Shown: positions 1-9,247, counted from the stretch's first letter. The stretch is DNA of 64,000 bases from Streptomyces sp. NRRL S-646 (GCF_000720765.1 NZ_JODC01000020.1:1-64000), one strand, 5' to 3'. The notes: a model not told the origin generated them from the sequence alone. Numbers and translations: made by a program.

Positions 1-3000
1 ATCTGCACCCGCTTGATCGAATCGATGCCCAAATCAGCCTCGACATCCATACCCGGCTCCAACATCTCCACCGGATAACCCGTCTTCTCCGCCACCGCAG
101 CCATCAACGCCTCCATCACCCCAGCGGCAATGGCCGAATCGACGACGGAAACCGGCTCCGGCTCCGGCTCGGCGACAGTCACGGGCTCCGGTTCGGCCGG
201 GGCCACGAAAGCCGGCTCGGGCTCGAGAGCAGTTTCGGGCTCGGGCTCGGGAGCCGGCCCGGGTTCGGTCTCCGCCTGTCCTCGCAACGCGTCCTGTCCC
301 TGCAACGCGTCCAGCAGCAGCCGGGTGGACCGCTCGTGCGCCGCTCCGATCGTCGCGCTCTGCTCCCGTATGAGCCGCAGCGCGGCATCCGTGTCGGGGT
401 GCCCTCCGGCCCGTACGGACTCCTCCAGGGACCGGACCGACGCGTGCACCGTGTCCGCGTGGGCGGTGAGGATCTCCGCCTGAAGGGCCAGCCCGTCGCG
501 TACGACGTCCTCGACCCCGTCGGAGCCACCGGTACCCGCCGCCAGAGCCAACGGCTGCGCAATGGCGTCCCGATACGCCGAACGCCGTTCCTGTGTCACG
601 TAGTTGATGCCGCGCAGCGGGATGTTCATGCCCTTGCGCGCCGGCAGCTCGGCCCGCGGCTCGACGTGGTCGTCGAAGCCGGTCAGGGGCAGCCCGAGGA
701 CCGCGAGTTCGATCGCCGCGCGCTTGAGCGAGACCTCGCTGTCCTTGCTGGGCCCGCCGTCCGCCGCGAGGGTCACGACGTCGGTGCGGCCTTCGAGGAT
801 GCGGTCGATGAGATCCGTCAGCACCCGCTTGGGGCCGAACTCGACGAAGACGCGGAATCCGTCGGCGTACATCTTCTCGATGCCGGAGACGAAGTCGACC
901 GGTTGGAGCAGCTGGTCCACGAGGGTGCGGCGGTTGGCCGCCGTGTCGCTGCCGTACGCAGAGCCGGGGGTGTTCGCGTACACCGGAACCGTCGGGACGC
1001 CCAGCCCCGTCGACTCCACGGCCTGCCGGAACGCGTCCGCGGCATGGGCGACGAAGCCCGTGTGGAACGCGGCGGAGACCGGTAGCCGCTTGGCCGGGAT
1101 ACGGCGGCCCGAGACATCGGCGACCAGGCGGTCGATCTCGTCCGTGGGGCCGCCGACGACGATCTGGCCGGGGGCGTTGATGTTGCAGATGGCCACATTG
1201 CGGTATGTGGCGACCAGCCCCTGGACGTCGGAGAGGGAGGCGCGGATCGCGGCCATGGCGCCGGGGTCGAAGTCGGCGGTGGCCTGCTCGGGCGGGGCCA
1301 TGGCGCGGCCCCGGGCGCGTGCCAGCTGCGCGAACCGGTCGTCGTCCAGTGCCCCGGCCGCCCAGAGCGCGGTGAGTTCGCCGAAGCTGTGGCCGATGAC
1401 GCCGTCGGCGCGGAAGCCGAGTTCGCTCAGCCAGGCGTATTGGCCGGAGGCGAGCGCGCCGATGGCGGGCTGGGCGAAGTCGGTGCGGCGCAGGGCCGTT
1501 TCCTGCTCGCTGCGGGCGGTGTCGGTGAAGGCGGGCGGCGGGAAGACCGTGCGGGCGAGGGTGTCGGGGCCCTCGGTCAGCCGGTTGGCGCGGTCGAACG
1601 CGGCCCGTACGGGCGGCAGCGCGACGGCGGCCCGTCGCCCCATGCCGACGTACTGGCTGCCCTGCCCGGCGAACACGGCCGCCGTCTTGACCGACGTGGG
1701 CAGGGCCTGGCGCCGGTAGGTGATGCCCTTGGGGTGCTGCCAGGAGTCCGCGTCGGGGCGGGCGCGCAGCAACTCCACTGCCGTGGCGCACAGTTCGGTG
1801 AATTCGTCGTCGCTGCGGGCGACGATCCCGATGCGGGCGTCGGACGCGGGGATCCCTCCGGACTCGTCCGGAGCCGCACCGTTCTCGATGCGCAGGGCGA
1901 GCGCTTCGGGTCCTGCCGCGTGCCACAGGCCCCAACGGGCCGTCGGGCCGATGGATTTGGCCGCCGAAGGACCTTCCTCGTGTTCCTCCAGCACCATGTG
2001 GAAGTTGGTGCCGCCGAAGCCGAAGGAGGAGACGGCGGCTCGGCGTTTGCCGCGTTCCGGGTCCAGCACCCAGGGGCGCGCCTCGGTGTTGACGTAGAAC
2101 GGTGTGCTCGTGGGGTCGACCGCCTCGCTCGGTGTCTCGACGTTGATGGTCGGCGGGAGGACCTTCTGGTGCAGGGCGAGGGAGAGCTTGATGAGGCTCG
2201 CGGCGCCCGCGGCCGCCTTGGTGTGCCCGATCTGCGACTTGACGCTGCCGATGGCGGCGTAGCCGTGGTCGTCGTTTCCGGCCGCGACGACGGAGGAGAG
2301 AGCGGACAGTTCGGTGTGGTCGCCGACGGCCGTGCCCGTGCCGTGCGCCTCGAACAGTTCGATGGAGTCGACGGGGACGCCGGCGTCGTCGTAGGCGCGA
2401 CGGAGGGCGAGCTGCTGGCCCTCGGCGCGCGGGGCGTAGATGCTCTTGAAGCGGCCGTCGCTGGAGGTGCCGATGCCGCGCAGGACGGCGTAGATGCGGT
2501 CGCCGTCGCGTTCGGCGTCGGCGAGGCGCTTGAGGGCGAGCATGCCGATGCCCTCGCCGATCAGCGTGCCGTCGGCGGACTCGTCGAAGGGGCGGATCTG
2601 CTGGGTCTTCGAGAACGCCGGGGTCTTGCTGAAGCACATGTACATGAGGATCGTGTTCTCGGCGTCGCAGCCGCCGGTGATCATCATGTCGGCGCGGCCC
2701 TCGATGAGTTCGCTCACCGCGAGTTTGACGGCCGCGAGGGAGCTGGCGCAGGCGGCGTCGACGGTGCAGTTGGTGCCGCCGAGGTCGAAGCGGTTGGCGA
2801 TGCGGCCGGCGACGACGTTGCCGAGCATGCCGGGGAAGGAGTTCTCCTCCCACGGGATGTACGCCTTCTTGAACCGGCTCGCGATCTCCTCGGCGTCCGC
2901 CTCGCTCAGGCCGACACTGCGTACGACCTCCTTGAGCACGGGGGTCTGCAGACGTGCCGAAAGCGGCTGGGTGAGGGAGTTGGCGCCGGTGATGCCGAGG

Positions 3001-3377
3001 ACGACCCCCGTGCGGGAGGCGTCGTACCAGCTGCCGTTCTCCGCGCCGGCGTCGCGCAGCACGTCGCGCGCCACCGTGAGCGACAGCAGCTGGAGGATGT
3101 CGGTGACCTCCAGGGTGTTGGGCGGCAGCCCGAACTCCATGGGGTTGAAGGCGATTTCGGGGAGGAACCCGCCGCGGCGGACATATGTCTTGTCCTCGGC
3201 CGCAGGGTCCGGGTCGTAGTAGTCAGCGGTGTTCCAGTGGCTCTCGGGGACGTCCTCGATGCAGTCCTCGGCATCCACGATGTTGTGCCAGAACTCGCGC
3301 AGGTCGCGCGACTTGGGGAAGAGGCCCGCCAACCCGACGATCGCGATCGGCGTCTCGGCCAGACGTGAGTAGTGCAC
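1..3377 (-). CDS. PfaA-like type I polyketide / polyunsaturated fatty acid synthase (C-terminus outside window)
   Basis: The reading frame is open from a GTG at 3377 (upstream GAGAGGACC as ribosome site) to base 1, about 1,125 codons. A ketosynthase fills residues ~9-470, with the active cysteine Cys210 in DAACAS and the two catalytic histidines in HGTGTAVGD (~345) and GHTKAAAGA (~383). The KS start contains DPMEFGLPPN, a signature of PUFA-synthase PfaA proteins. An acyltransferase follows (~590-880: GQGSQYVGMG, nucleophile Ser664 in GHSFGE). After a Pro-Glu linker comes the first ACP, with Ser1120 in LGIDSIKR, the PfaA-type ACP motif. PfaA enzymes normally continue with tandem ACPs and a ketoreductase, so those are expected left of the window. 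It is the last visible gene of the operon with the oxidoreductase, ACP and thioesterase. It probably builds a long acyl or polyene chain iteratively; the product is unknown. Confidence 0.93.
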   Translation of the reverse strand, partial: MHYSRLAETPIAIVGLAGLFPKSRDLREFWHNIVDAEDCIEDVPESHWNTADYYDPDPAAEDKTYVRRGGFLPEIAFNPMEFGLPPNTLEVTDILQLLSLTVARDVLRDAGAENGSWYDASRTGVVLGITGANSLTQPLSARLQTPVLKEVVRSVGLSEADAEEIASRFKKAYIPWEENSFPGMLGNVVAGRIANRFDLGGTNCTVDAACASSLAAVKLAVSELIEGRADMMITGGCDAENTILMYMCFSKTPAFSKTQQIRPFDESADGTLIGEGIGMLALKRLADAERDGDRIYAVLRGIGTSSDGRFKSIYAPRAEGQQLALRRAYDDAGVPVDSIELFEAHGTGTAVGDHTELSALSSVVAAGNDDHGYAAIGSVKSQIGHTKAAAGAASLIKLSLALHQKVLPPTINVETPSEAVDPTSTPFYVNTEARPWVLDPERGKRRAAVSSFGFGGTNFHMVLEEHEEGPSAAKSIGPTARWGLWHAAGPEALALRIENGAAPDESGGIPASDARIGIVARSDDEFTELCATAVELLRARPDADSWQHPKGITYRRQALPTSVKTAAVFAGQGSQYVGMGRRAAVALPPVRAAFDRANRLTEGPDTLARTVFPPPAFTDTARSEQETALRRTDFAQPAIGALASGQYAWLSELGFRADGVIGHSFGELTALWAAGALDDDRFAQLARARGRAMAPPEQATADFDPGAMAAIRASLSDVQGLVATYRNVAICNINAPGQIVVGGPTDEIDRLVADVSGRRIPAKRLPVSAAFHTGFVAHAADAFRQAVESTGLGVPTVPVYANTPGSAYGSDTAANRRTLVDQLLQPVDFVSGIEKMYADGFRVFVEFGPKRVLTDLIDRILEGRTDVVTLAADGGPSKDSEVSLKRAAIELAVLGLPLTGFDDHVEPRAELPARKGMNIPLRGINYVTQERRSAYRDAIAQPLALAAGTGGSDGVEDVVRDGLALQAEILTAHADTVHASVRSLEESVRAGGHPDTDAALRLIREQSATIGAAHERSTRLLLDALQGQDALRGQAETEPGPAPEPEPETALEPEPAFVAPAEPEPVTVAEPEPEPVSVVDSAIAAGVMEALMAAVAEKTGYPVEMLEPGMDVEADLGIDSIKRVQ
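141..276 (-). repeat. Pro-Glu repeat linker between AT and first ACP of the synthase
   Basis: The coding strand here encodes many short PEPE/EPEP units interspersed with Ala and Val, and at DNA level runs of a ggctccggctcgg-like unit. It is a low-complexity hinge of the kind that separates carrier domains in PUFA synthases. It is also where the opposite strand shows a spurious Gly-Ser-rich frame. Confidence 0.7.
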
Positions 3378-3447
3378 GATGGTGGTCCTCTCGGGCTTGC
3401 GCGTCGCGCGGGTCGTGTGCGGCGGGTGCGTCAAGTGGTCGGGGGGT

Positions 3448-4359
3448 TCAGCCGGTTCGCGAACCGGTGGCGAGGAGTGCGGCGAGGGCGTCCGCGGTCT
3501 CCGGTTCGTGGAGCATCGTGTAGTGGTCGCCGGGGACGGCCAGTTGCCGCAGCGGGCGGCCGCTGAGGCCGCTCCAGCCGAGGTCGGGGCTGTCGGGCAG
3601 GAGCGAGCGCTCCGGTTTGACGACGGTGACCGTGCGGTCGAGCGGGGCGGGCAGATACCCGGCCGTGCACCGGTTGTTGCGGACGAGTCCGGTGTGGAAC
3701 GCGGTGTACAGCTTGCGCAGTCCCGCCGGTTCGGTGCCGTCCTGCAGCACTCCCTGTTCGACCGCCGCGGTGAGCAGGACGGCCAGGCCGTCCTCCTCGC
3801 CGAGACCGTCCAGGGCCGTCGGCTCCAGCGTGAGGCGGCGGCCGCGCTTGGCGCCCAGGTACATCGCGAACCAGGTGAGCAGCATGTCCGGTCGGAGCAG
3901 TTCGTCCGGCCGCTGGAAGGCGGGTACGGGTGCGATCGAGTCCAGGACGACGAGGTCCTCGACGCGGTCACCCAGCCCCTGGGCGTCGAGACGGGCGGCG
4001 ATCTCGTAGGCCACCACTCCCCCGAAGGACCAGCCGGCGAGGGTGAACGGCCGGTCGGTGAGTCCGGCGGCGGTCAGTTCCCCCAGGCAGCGGTGGGCGA
4101 GTTCCTGGACGCCGATGACGGACAGGGTCGGGACGAGGGCCGCCGCGAAGTACTCCGGGACGTTCCCCAGGTCGCACAGATGCAGTGCGTGGTCCTCGGG
4201 CAGCCGTGCCGCGACCGTCTGCCAGGCGGTGGCGGGCAGCGCACCCGGATGGACGGCGACGACCGGTCGCGCGGCCGGATCCACCGGTGCGAGCGTCGTC
4301 AACAGGGGACGGGCAACGCCCGGTTGACGCGGGGTGGCCGTGTCAGGCCGCGGCGACAT
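3448..4359 (-). CDS. Type II thioesterase-like alpha/beta hydrolase
   Basis: A 303-residue alpha/beta hydrolase of the NRPS/PKS thioesterase family. The nucleophile Ser111 lies in GWSFGG and the catalytic histidine in GDHYTML near residue 282; the acidic residue is probably the Asp in VVLDSIAP. The N-terminal ~30 residues are a disordered Pro/Thr stretch. ATG at 4359 overlaps the end of the ACP gene by 17 nt, so translation is likely coupled. The gap to the synthase GTG is 70 nt. It should release or edit acyl chains on the neighbouring ACPs. A free-standing thioesterase next to a PfaA-type synthase is more typical of secondary-metabolite clusters than of marine PUFA loci. Confidence 0.9.
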   Translation of the reverse strand: MSPRPDTATPRQPGVARPLLTTLAPVDPAARPVVAVHPGALPATAWQTVAARLPEDHALHLCDLGNVPEYFAAALVPTLSVIGVQELAHRCLGELTAAGLTDRPFTLAGWSFGGVVAYEIAARLDAQGLGDRVEDLVVLDSIAPVPAFQRPDELLRPDMLLTWFAMYLGAKRGRRLTLEPTALDGLGEEDGLAVLLTAAVEQGVLQDGTEPAGLRKLYTAFHTGLVRNNRCTAGYLPAPLDRTVTVVKPERSLLPDSPDLGWSGLSGRPLRQLAVPGDHYTMLHEPETADALAALLATGSRTG

Positions 4360-4609
4360 GACGGTCGCTCTCCTCGGCGATATGCTCGGACAGGGCGGCG
4401 ATCGTCGGGTGGTACCAGAGCGCCGTGGCCTCGAGTTCGAATCCGAGCCACTTCTCCAGCTCGCCCGCGAGGATCAGCGCCTCCGTCGAGTCGAGGTCGA
4501 ACTCGTCGAAGTAGCGCTCGACGTCGATCTGCTCCTGGCCGACCCCGAGCCGGATCGCGAGCTTCTCGACCAGCCAGGCCCGGGCTTCTTCGGCGGTGAC
4601 ACGCTGCAT
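4343..4609 (-). CDS. Discrete acyl carrier protein
   Basis: An 88-residue carrier protein. The phosphopantetheine site is Ser41 in DLDSTEAL, followed by a helical ALILAGELEKWLG segment and the typical ACP helix III. The residue after the serine is Thr, as in several stand-alone acyl carriers of type I PKS and glycolipid clusters. The start ATG at 4609 has GGGG 8 nt upstream. It lies 33 nt after the oxidoreductase gene and overlaps the thioesterase start, placing it in the operon. It could hold the starter or the finished chain for modification by the oxidoreductase; which one is not visible from sequence. Confidence 0.92.
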   Translation of the reverse strand: MQRVTAEEARAWLVEKLAIRLGVGQEQIDVERYFDEFDLDSTEALILAGELEKWLGFELEATALWYHPTIAALSEHIAEESDRHVAAA

Positions 4610-4642
4610 TGGGATTCCCCTTGTCCGTTCGTGCTGTGCGGT

Positions 4643-5935
4643 TCAGTGACGGGTCTTGATCTCGCGGGCGACGGCTTCGGCCGCCTTGCGCCCGGAGACG
4701 AATCCGGCCTCGTGGGAGCCGATGAGGTCGACGCCGATGCGCGGCGCGTGGAAGTAGGAGCCGGCCAGCTTGATACGGCCGCCGGGGGCGTTGACGTCGT
4801 AGATGGTGCGCTGCATGGCGCGCACCTCCAGGTCGATGACCGGGTGGGTGAACGGCAGTTCACGGACGACGAGTTCGTCGCGCGGGACGATCGGCGAGTC
4901 GAGGGTGACGAAGTAGTCCTGCTCGGCGGTGAAGCCCTGCAGGGAGTTCATGTAGTAGGCGACCCAGGTGCGGGGGCGGCCGTCCACGGTCTTCAGTCCG
5001 TAGTTCCAGCTCTGCCAGCGGTCCCGGTTCGGCGGCATGCTCGACGGGTCGGTGTGCAGGATGGCCCGGGTGGCGCTGTAGCGGACCTTGCCGAGGATCT
5101 CCGCCTGGAGCGGGGTGGGTTGCTCCAGTACGGCGAGGGTCTGGTCGGCGTGCGCGGCGAGGACGGCGTAGTCGTAGCGCTCCTCGCCGGCGGCGGTGCC
5201 GACGACGACGCCGTCCCCGTCCTCCCGTACGCGGGTCACCTCGGCGCCGGTGCGGACCTTGCCGTTGACGCCTGCGACGACGCGGCGGACGTACTCGATG
5301 CTGCCGCCCGACACGGTCTTCCAGGCCACCGAGCGGCCGCCGAGGCCGCCGGGGTCGTGGGACATGAAGAAGGCGATCACCGTGGTCGCGGGCATCTCCC
5401 AGATCAGCTCGGCGGGCACCGACCAGACCGCGGTGGCGAGCAGGACGACGTAGCCGTACTTGAAGGCGTCGCTGTAGCCGCCGCGGTCCAGGTAGTCGCC
5501 GAGGGAGAGGTCGGTGCGTTTGCGCAGGAAGTCCTTCGGGGCCTCGCGGTGGAAGCGTTCGGCGTCCCGCCACAGGGGAAGGAAGTCGGCCGGGTAGCGG
5601 GCGGCGATCTCGTCCTCGGAGAGTTCGAACTCGGCGGTTCCGTAGTCGAGTCCGCGGTCGAGGTCGAAGAAGTCGAAGCCGCCGGTGTGGTCGAGGGCCC
5701 GCGCGCCGAGCTGCTCGAAGAAGGCGGTGAGTTCGGGGTAGGTGCGTGCGTTGAAGACCACGAAGGCCGTGTCGACGCCGATGGTGCGGCCGCCCTCGTC
5801 GACCTCCACGGTGTGGGCGTGGCCGCCGGGGCGGTCCTGGCTCTCGTACACGGTGACTTCGACGTCGTCCGGCAGGTGGTGGGCGGCGGAGAGTCCGGAG
5901 ATCCCGGCTCCGACGACAGCGACACGGGTGGTCAT
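4643..5935 (-). CDS. FAD-dependent oxidoreductase of the COG2907 / amine-oxidase type
   Basis: A 430-residue flavoprotein. The N-terminus has the dinucleotide-binding fold VVGAGISGLSAAHHL, then the YESQDRPGGHA motif typical of flavin amine oxidases and desaturases. The C-terminal FAD motif is less sharp, near the AGSYFHAP stretch. The protein resembles the 'predicted NAD/FAD-binding' family often found beside cyclopropane fatty acid synthases, which fits modification of a lipid chain. The ATG at 5935 is chosen because the Rossmann motif starts five residues later and GAGGTG lies upstream; longer frames on this strand have no homology-like content. It is the first gene of the oxidoreductase-ACP-thioesterase-synthase operon. 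The substrate is not known. Confidence 0.88.
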   Translation of the reverse strand: MTTRVAVVGAGISGLSAAHHLPDDVEVTVYESQDRPGGHAHTVEVDEGGRTIGVDTAFVVFNARTYPELTAFFEQLGARALDHTGGFDFFDLDRGLDYGTAEFELSEDEIAARYPADFLPLWRDAERFHREAPKDFLRKRTDLSLGDYLDRGGYSDAFKYGYVVLLATAVWSVPAELIWEMPATTVIAFFMSHDPGGLGGRSVAWKTVSGGSIEYVRRVVAGVNGKVRTGAEVTRVREDGDGVVVGTAAGEERYDYAVLAAHADQTLAVLEQPTPLQAEILGKVRYSATRAILHTDPSSMPPNRDRWQSWNYGLKTVDGRPRTWVAYYMNSLQGFTAEQDYFVTLDSPIVPRDELVVRELPFTHPVIDLEVRAMQRTIYDVNAPGGRIKLAGSYFHAPRIGVDLIGSHEAGFVSGRKAAEAVAREIKTRH

Positions 5936-6340
5936 GGCAGGGCTGCACCTCGGCTCGAACAGTTCTCGGGAACGGTCACGGTGAGGCGCAGAGGGCTGAT
6001 ACCTCTGAAAGGGGTCGCGGTCCGCGAGTTGCTCGGCGGACGGCGCACAAGCACCGTAGGCCGGGCCGGAAAACGGGGTCAATCGGCCCATCGGCGCCCG
6101 GATTTCCGCTATCGAAGGCTCCGATGGAGAGCGTTGCGGACTGTCCGGATCCGGTCGTACGGGGCTCCGTGGGCGTGACTGCGCTACGGGCGCCGTGGGC
6201 ACAACTGCACGCAGTGCGGCCGCATTCACCCCTGCGGGGGTGTACGGAATGCGGCGTTCACGGACTCTTATGAATGACCGACTGAACTGACCGCCTGCTC
6301 CTGCACGGCCTTCCCGACCGCTCAGCCGAGGAGACCTTTC
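5936..6340. promoter_or_regulatory. Divergent promoter region between oxidoreductase operon and DUF3291/MFS operon
   Basis: A 405-bp non-coding stretch between divergent starts. It has no convincing gene in any frame. It contains the inverted repeat at 6219-6255 and a small ACTGCacGCAGT palindrome just to its left. The leftmost part has a local A/T-richer patch. No confident -10/-35 pair was identified. Both lipid-cluster transcripts must start in or near this region. Confidence 0.6.
6219..6255. promoter_or_regulatory. Nested inverted repeat, possible operator of the divergent promoters
   Basis: A 9-bp perfect outer arm (GCCGCATTC at 6219-6227, GAATGCGGC at 6247-6255) encloses an inner CACCCCTGCGGGGGTG palindrome at 6227-6242. 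It sits 86 bp upstream of the DUF3291 start in the divergent intergenic region. It could be a regulator binding site; no regulator gene is adjacent in the window. Confidence 0.45.
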
Positions 6341-6760
6341 ATGCCGACGATTCCCTGGATGCCCGGCTCCGCCAAGGACGGCACCGAGCCCGCCGGGCCG
6401 CCGCTGGTCATGGCCTCCCGGCTGGAGCTGCGCTCGCTGCTGGGCGTGCCCAGGTTCTTCCTGCTGTCCCTGGTGATATTCCAGCAGGTCCGCCGCTCGC
6501 CGGGGCTGCTGGGCGCCTCGCTGAAGGCGGAGCCGCTGAAGAGGACGTTCTGGACGCTGTCGGCGTGGCGCGACCAGGAGGCGCTGAACGCCTTCTCCGG
6601 GACCGATCCGCACGCGCGGAGCGTGCGCGGGCTGCGTCCCGGGATGAAGGGCTCGGTGTTCGTGTTCTGGAACACCGAGCGCGAGCAGCTGCCGATCACC
6701 TGGGACGAGGCGCAGCGACGGCTGGCCGAGCAGGCCGAGCGGGAAGCACAGGCGACATGA
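6341..6760 (+). CDS. Small DUF3291 / spheroidene-monooxygenase-like protein
   Basis: A 139-residue protein beginning at ATG 6341 with GAGGAGA upstream. It has the layout of dimeric alpha+beta barrel proteins of the DUF3291/spheroidene monooxygenase-like type: RFFLLSLVIFQQ, then RTFWTLSAWRDQEALNAF, then GSVFVFW, ending in a charged helix. The WTLSAWRD segment is the most family-like part. Such proteins occur beside polyketide and carotenoid genes, but a catalytic role has been shown for few. The stop overlaps the MFS start (ATGA), so the two are co-translated. A tailoring or binding role for the cluster product is inference. Confidence 0.7.
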   Translation: MPTIPWMPGSAKDGTEPAGPPLVMASRLELRSLLGVPRFFLLSLVIFQQVRRSPGLLGASLKAEPLKRTFWTLSAWRDQEALNAFSGTDPHARSVRGLRPGMKGSVFVFWNTEREQLPITWDEAQRRLAEQAEREAQAT

Positions 6761-8325
6761 GCGCGGGAGCTCCGCTGAACACGGGCACGTCACTGACAAC
6801 AGGCGCACCGCCCACGCCAGTTGTCCCGCACGGCCGCCTGGTCCTGCTGGCCGCCTGTCTCGGCCTGTTCATGTCGTTCATCGAGGTGACCGCGGCCATC
6901 TCCACACTGCGGGCGCTCCAGGTCGACATGCAGGTGGCGCCCGCCGACCTGAGCTGGGTGTCCAGCACGTACACGCTCGTGGTCGCGGCCTGCGTCCTGT
7001 CGGGCGGGGCGCTGGGCGAACGGTTCGGGCGACGCCGGGTGTTCCTCACCGGCACGGTCCTGATCGCGGCGGGCTCACTGGTGGTGGCGTCGGCACAGAG
7101 CTATCCGCAGGTCCTGATAGGGCGCGGCATCAGCGGACTGGGCGGCGCCCTGGTCCTGCCCACCTCCCTCGCCCTGATCACGACCACCTTCTTCGTCGAC
7201 CTGCCGCGCATGCTGCGTTACATAGCCGTGTGGGTGTCGGTCTCGGGCGTCGGTCTGGCCGTCGGTCCGTTGCTGGGCGGCACCCTGCTGCAGACGTGGA
7301 ACTGGCGGGCGGTCTACCTGGTGAACACACCACTCGCGGTGATCACCATCGCGGTGACGCTGCGCGCGGTCGCCGAGTCCCGGGTACCGGACCGGCCCCT
7401 CGACCTGCCCGGCCAGTTCTGGGCCGTGCTCGGCCTGTCCACGCTGGTCTACGGCATAGCAGTGGGCGGCCGTTCCGGCTACGACGACCCGGTGGTGGTC
7501 ACCGTGCTCGCGGTGGCCGCGGTCTCCCTCACGGCGCTGGTCCTCACCGAGCGCCGCAGGGCGGTGCCGATGCTGGACGTCCGCATGATGGCCAACGCCC
7601 GCTACACGGCGGCGTTGTGCGTCGCGGCGGCCGCCCTGTTCGTGTTCGTCGGTGTGGTCTTCCTCGAGGTGCTCTTCCTCCAACGGGTCCGCGCCTTCGG
7701 CCCCTTGGACACGGGCATACGGCTGCTGCCCGCGATGCTCGCGTTCGTCGCGGCGACGGCCACGGCGCAGCGCCTGGCGGGACGGGTCCGCGCGGGCCGG
7801 CTGCTGGCGGCGGGCTCGCTCGTCACCACGGCCGCCGCTCTGGTCCTGCTGGGCCAGCAGCCGGACGGTTCCTATGCGGTCACCGCGCTGGGACTGGTGC
7901 TCGCCGGGCTGGGCAGCGGCCTGGTGGTCGCCCCGTCCACGGCGGCCGCCTTCGAGGTGGTCGAGGGCCCGCAGATGAGCGCGGCCTCCTCGGCCGTGAC
8001 GGCCTTCCGTCAGGTCGGCTCGGTCCTGGCGACGGCGATACTCGGCGCCGTCCTCGCCGTCCGCTTCCTCGGCACCCTCCCCGACCGCCTCGCCGCACAC
8101 CATCTGCCGGCGCCGGTGATCGACCAGGTCGTCTCGGTGGCCCGCAGCGGCGGCAGGTCCACCGGCCGCTCGTCACCGCAGGTCACGGGCGCGGTCGGGG
8201 ACGCGTTCACAGCGGGCGTGCACAGTGCGCTGTGGGTGGTGGCGGGGGTGTCGTTCGGCGCGGCGGTCCTGGCCTGGACGCTGCTGGCCCGTCGCCTCCC
8301 GAAGGCGGCCACAACACGAGAGTGA
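6757..8325 (+). CDS. MFS drug exporter, DHA2 (14-TM) family
   Basis: A 522-residue membrane protein with about 14 hydrophobic segments. DHA2 features include the loop 2-3 motif GGALGERFGRRRVFLTG (motif A) and GVGLAVGPLLGG (motif C, TM5). The ATG at 6757 overlaps the DUF3291 stop by 4 nt, and the region upstream reads as that gene in another frame. It ends 14 bp before the convergent DUF4231 pseudogene. It probably exports, or gives self-resistance to, the product of the neighbouring synthase. The substrate cannot be told from sequence. Confidence 0.92.
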   Translation: MSAGAPLNTGTSLTTGAPPTPVVPHGRLVLLAACLGLFMSFIEVTAAISTLRALQVDMQVAPADLSWVSSTYTLVVAACVLSGGALGERFGRRRVFLTGTVLIAAGSLVVASAQSYPQVLIGRGISGLGGALVLPTSLALITTTFFVDLPRMLRYIAVWVSVSGVGLAVGPLLGGTLLQTWNWRAVYLVNTPLAVITIAVTLRAVAESRVPDRPLDLPGQFWAVLGLSTLVYGIAVGGRSGYDDPVVVTVLAVAAVSLTALVLTERRRAVPMLDVRMMANARYTAALCVAAAALFVFVGVVFLEVLFLQRVRAFGPLDTGIRLLPAMLAFVAATATAQRLAGRVRAGRLLAAGSLVTTAAALVLLGQQPDGSYAVTALGLVLAGLGSGLVVAPSTAAAFEVVEGPQMSAASSAVTAFRQVGSVLATAILGAVLAVRFLGTLPDRLAAHHLPAPVIDQVVSVARSGGRSTGRSSPQVTGAVGDAFTAGVHSALWVVAGVSFGAAVLAWTLLARRLPKAATTRE

Positions 8326-8339
8326 CACCGTTTCGGCTG

Positions 8340-9246
8340 CTACTGCGAGGTCCATTTCGCCATCCGGGTGTCGTTCAGCACCGAGATCACCCGCTCGCAG
8401 TGGGTGATGAAGTCGCCCTCGGCTGCCGGACCGGCGGCGTGGCGTCGGCATACCACCACTCGACGTCCCCTCCAGGTCAGCGGCCGTGAAGGTGAATTGC
8501 GCCTGCTGATGGCTGTAGTTGGCGGCCATGCCGTGTGCGGTGATCGCCGCGCCGGCGGTGGTGGCGACGGCCACCCACGCAGCCGCCTGCCCCACCTCGA
8601 ACGTCCCGGCCGGAGCACCCAGCAGCACTCCGAGTGCTCCCGGCCCGGCCTCCGCCCGGCGCACGAGGGCGATACGGCGGCCCATGGCCCGCGCCCGGGA
8701 CAGGTGGGAGCCGGTGATCTGCGGCCGCACGCAGAGGGTGATGTACGTATCGCCGTCCGACACCGCGGCGGCCGCCGCTGGACGGGGGCAATGCCCACGG
8801 TGCCGGGGAGAAGATGCGCGGCCTCCTCACGCAGTTGCCTGAGGCGCTTCTGCAGGGCGAGTCGGGCATCCGGCCCCCGATACGGCGTCACCCCCGCAAG
8901 CCGGACGCGGGTTTCGCTCTTGAAGGACTCGCTGGTCACTCGTAGGCGTGTCCAGTCGCGTACGGCGCCGGGTCCGGGGTACCGGGCGACGATCGGCACC
9001 AGGCCGGTGGCGCAGGCGGCACCGAAGGCAAGTGCCTTGCCCAGGCCCGTGTGCCGGCCGATGGTCTGGGAGGCCGTACCGAGAAGCGCCGCGGTACCGA
9101 GAACCGCGGCGGCGAGACCGAGCGCGAGACTCAAGGCCCGCGCCCGGTCGATGCCGACCTTGGCCCGGTCCGCCGCCTGGGACCAGACGCAGCTGCTGGT
9201 CCCAGGCCCACTGTGCGGCGGGCTCGCCCGCTCGTTGGGTCGCCAT
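8340..9246 (-). pseudogene. DUF4231 (SLATT-like) membrane protein gene disrupted by about four frameshifts
   Basis: The ATG at 9246 lies 1 nt after the stop of the TIR-WD40 gene (TGA-C-ATG) and starts MATQRAGEPAAQWAWDQQ. The protein can be followed to the TAG at 8340 only by changing frame. An extra base near 9188 leads to CVWSQAADRAK and a first TM pair (LALGLAAAVLGTAAL). A missing base near 8785 leads to TYITLCVRPQI and a second TM pair (AAWVAVATTAGAAITA). Two more missing bases near 8467 and 8433 give VEWWYADATPP and then GDFITHCERV...AKWTSQ. Every segment looks like a DUF4231 protein of ~300 residues, so the shifts are clear. DUF4231 resembles the two-TM SLATT proteins predicted to be pore-forming partners of nucleotide-signalling systems. 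It is either a recent pseudogene or a cluster of sequencing errors; the rest of the window shows no such errors, which favours decay. Confidence 0.8.
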
Positions 9247-9247
9247 G

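Noticed and set aside
34..2853. Long open frame of 939 codons on the minus strand overlapping the PfaA-like synthase
   Set aside because: It is Arg/Gly/His-rich and lacks any fold-like motif; the true synthase frame runs from GTG 3377 through base 1 with KS, AT and ACP motifs.
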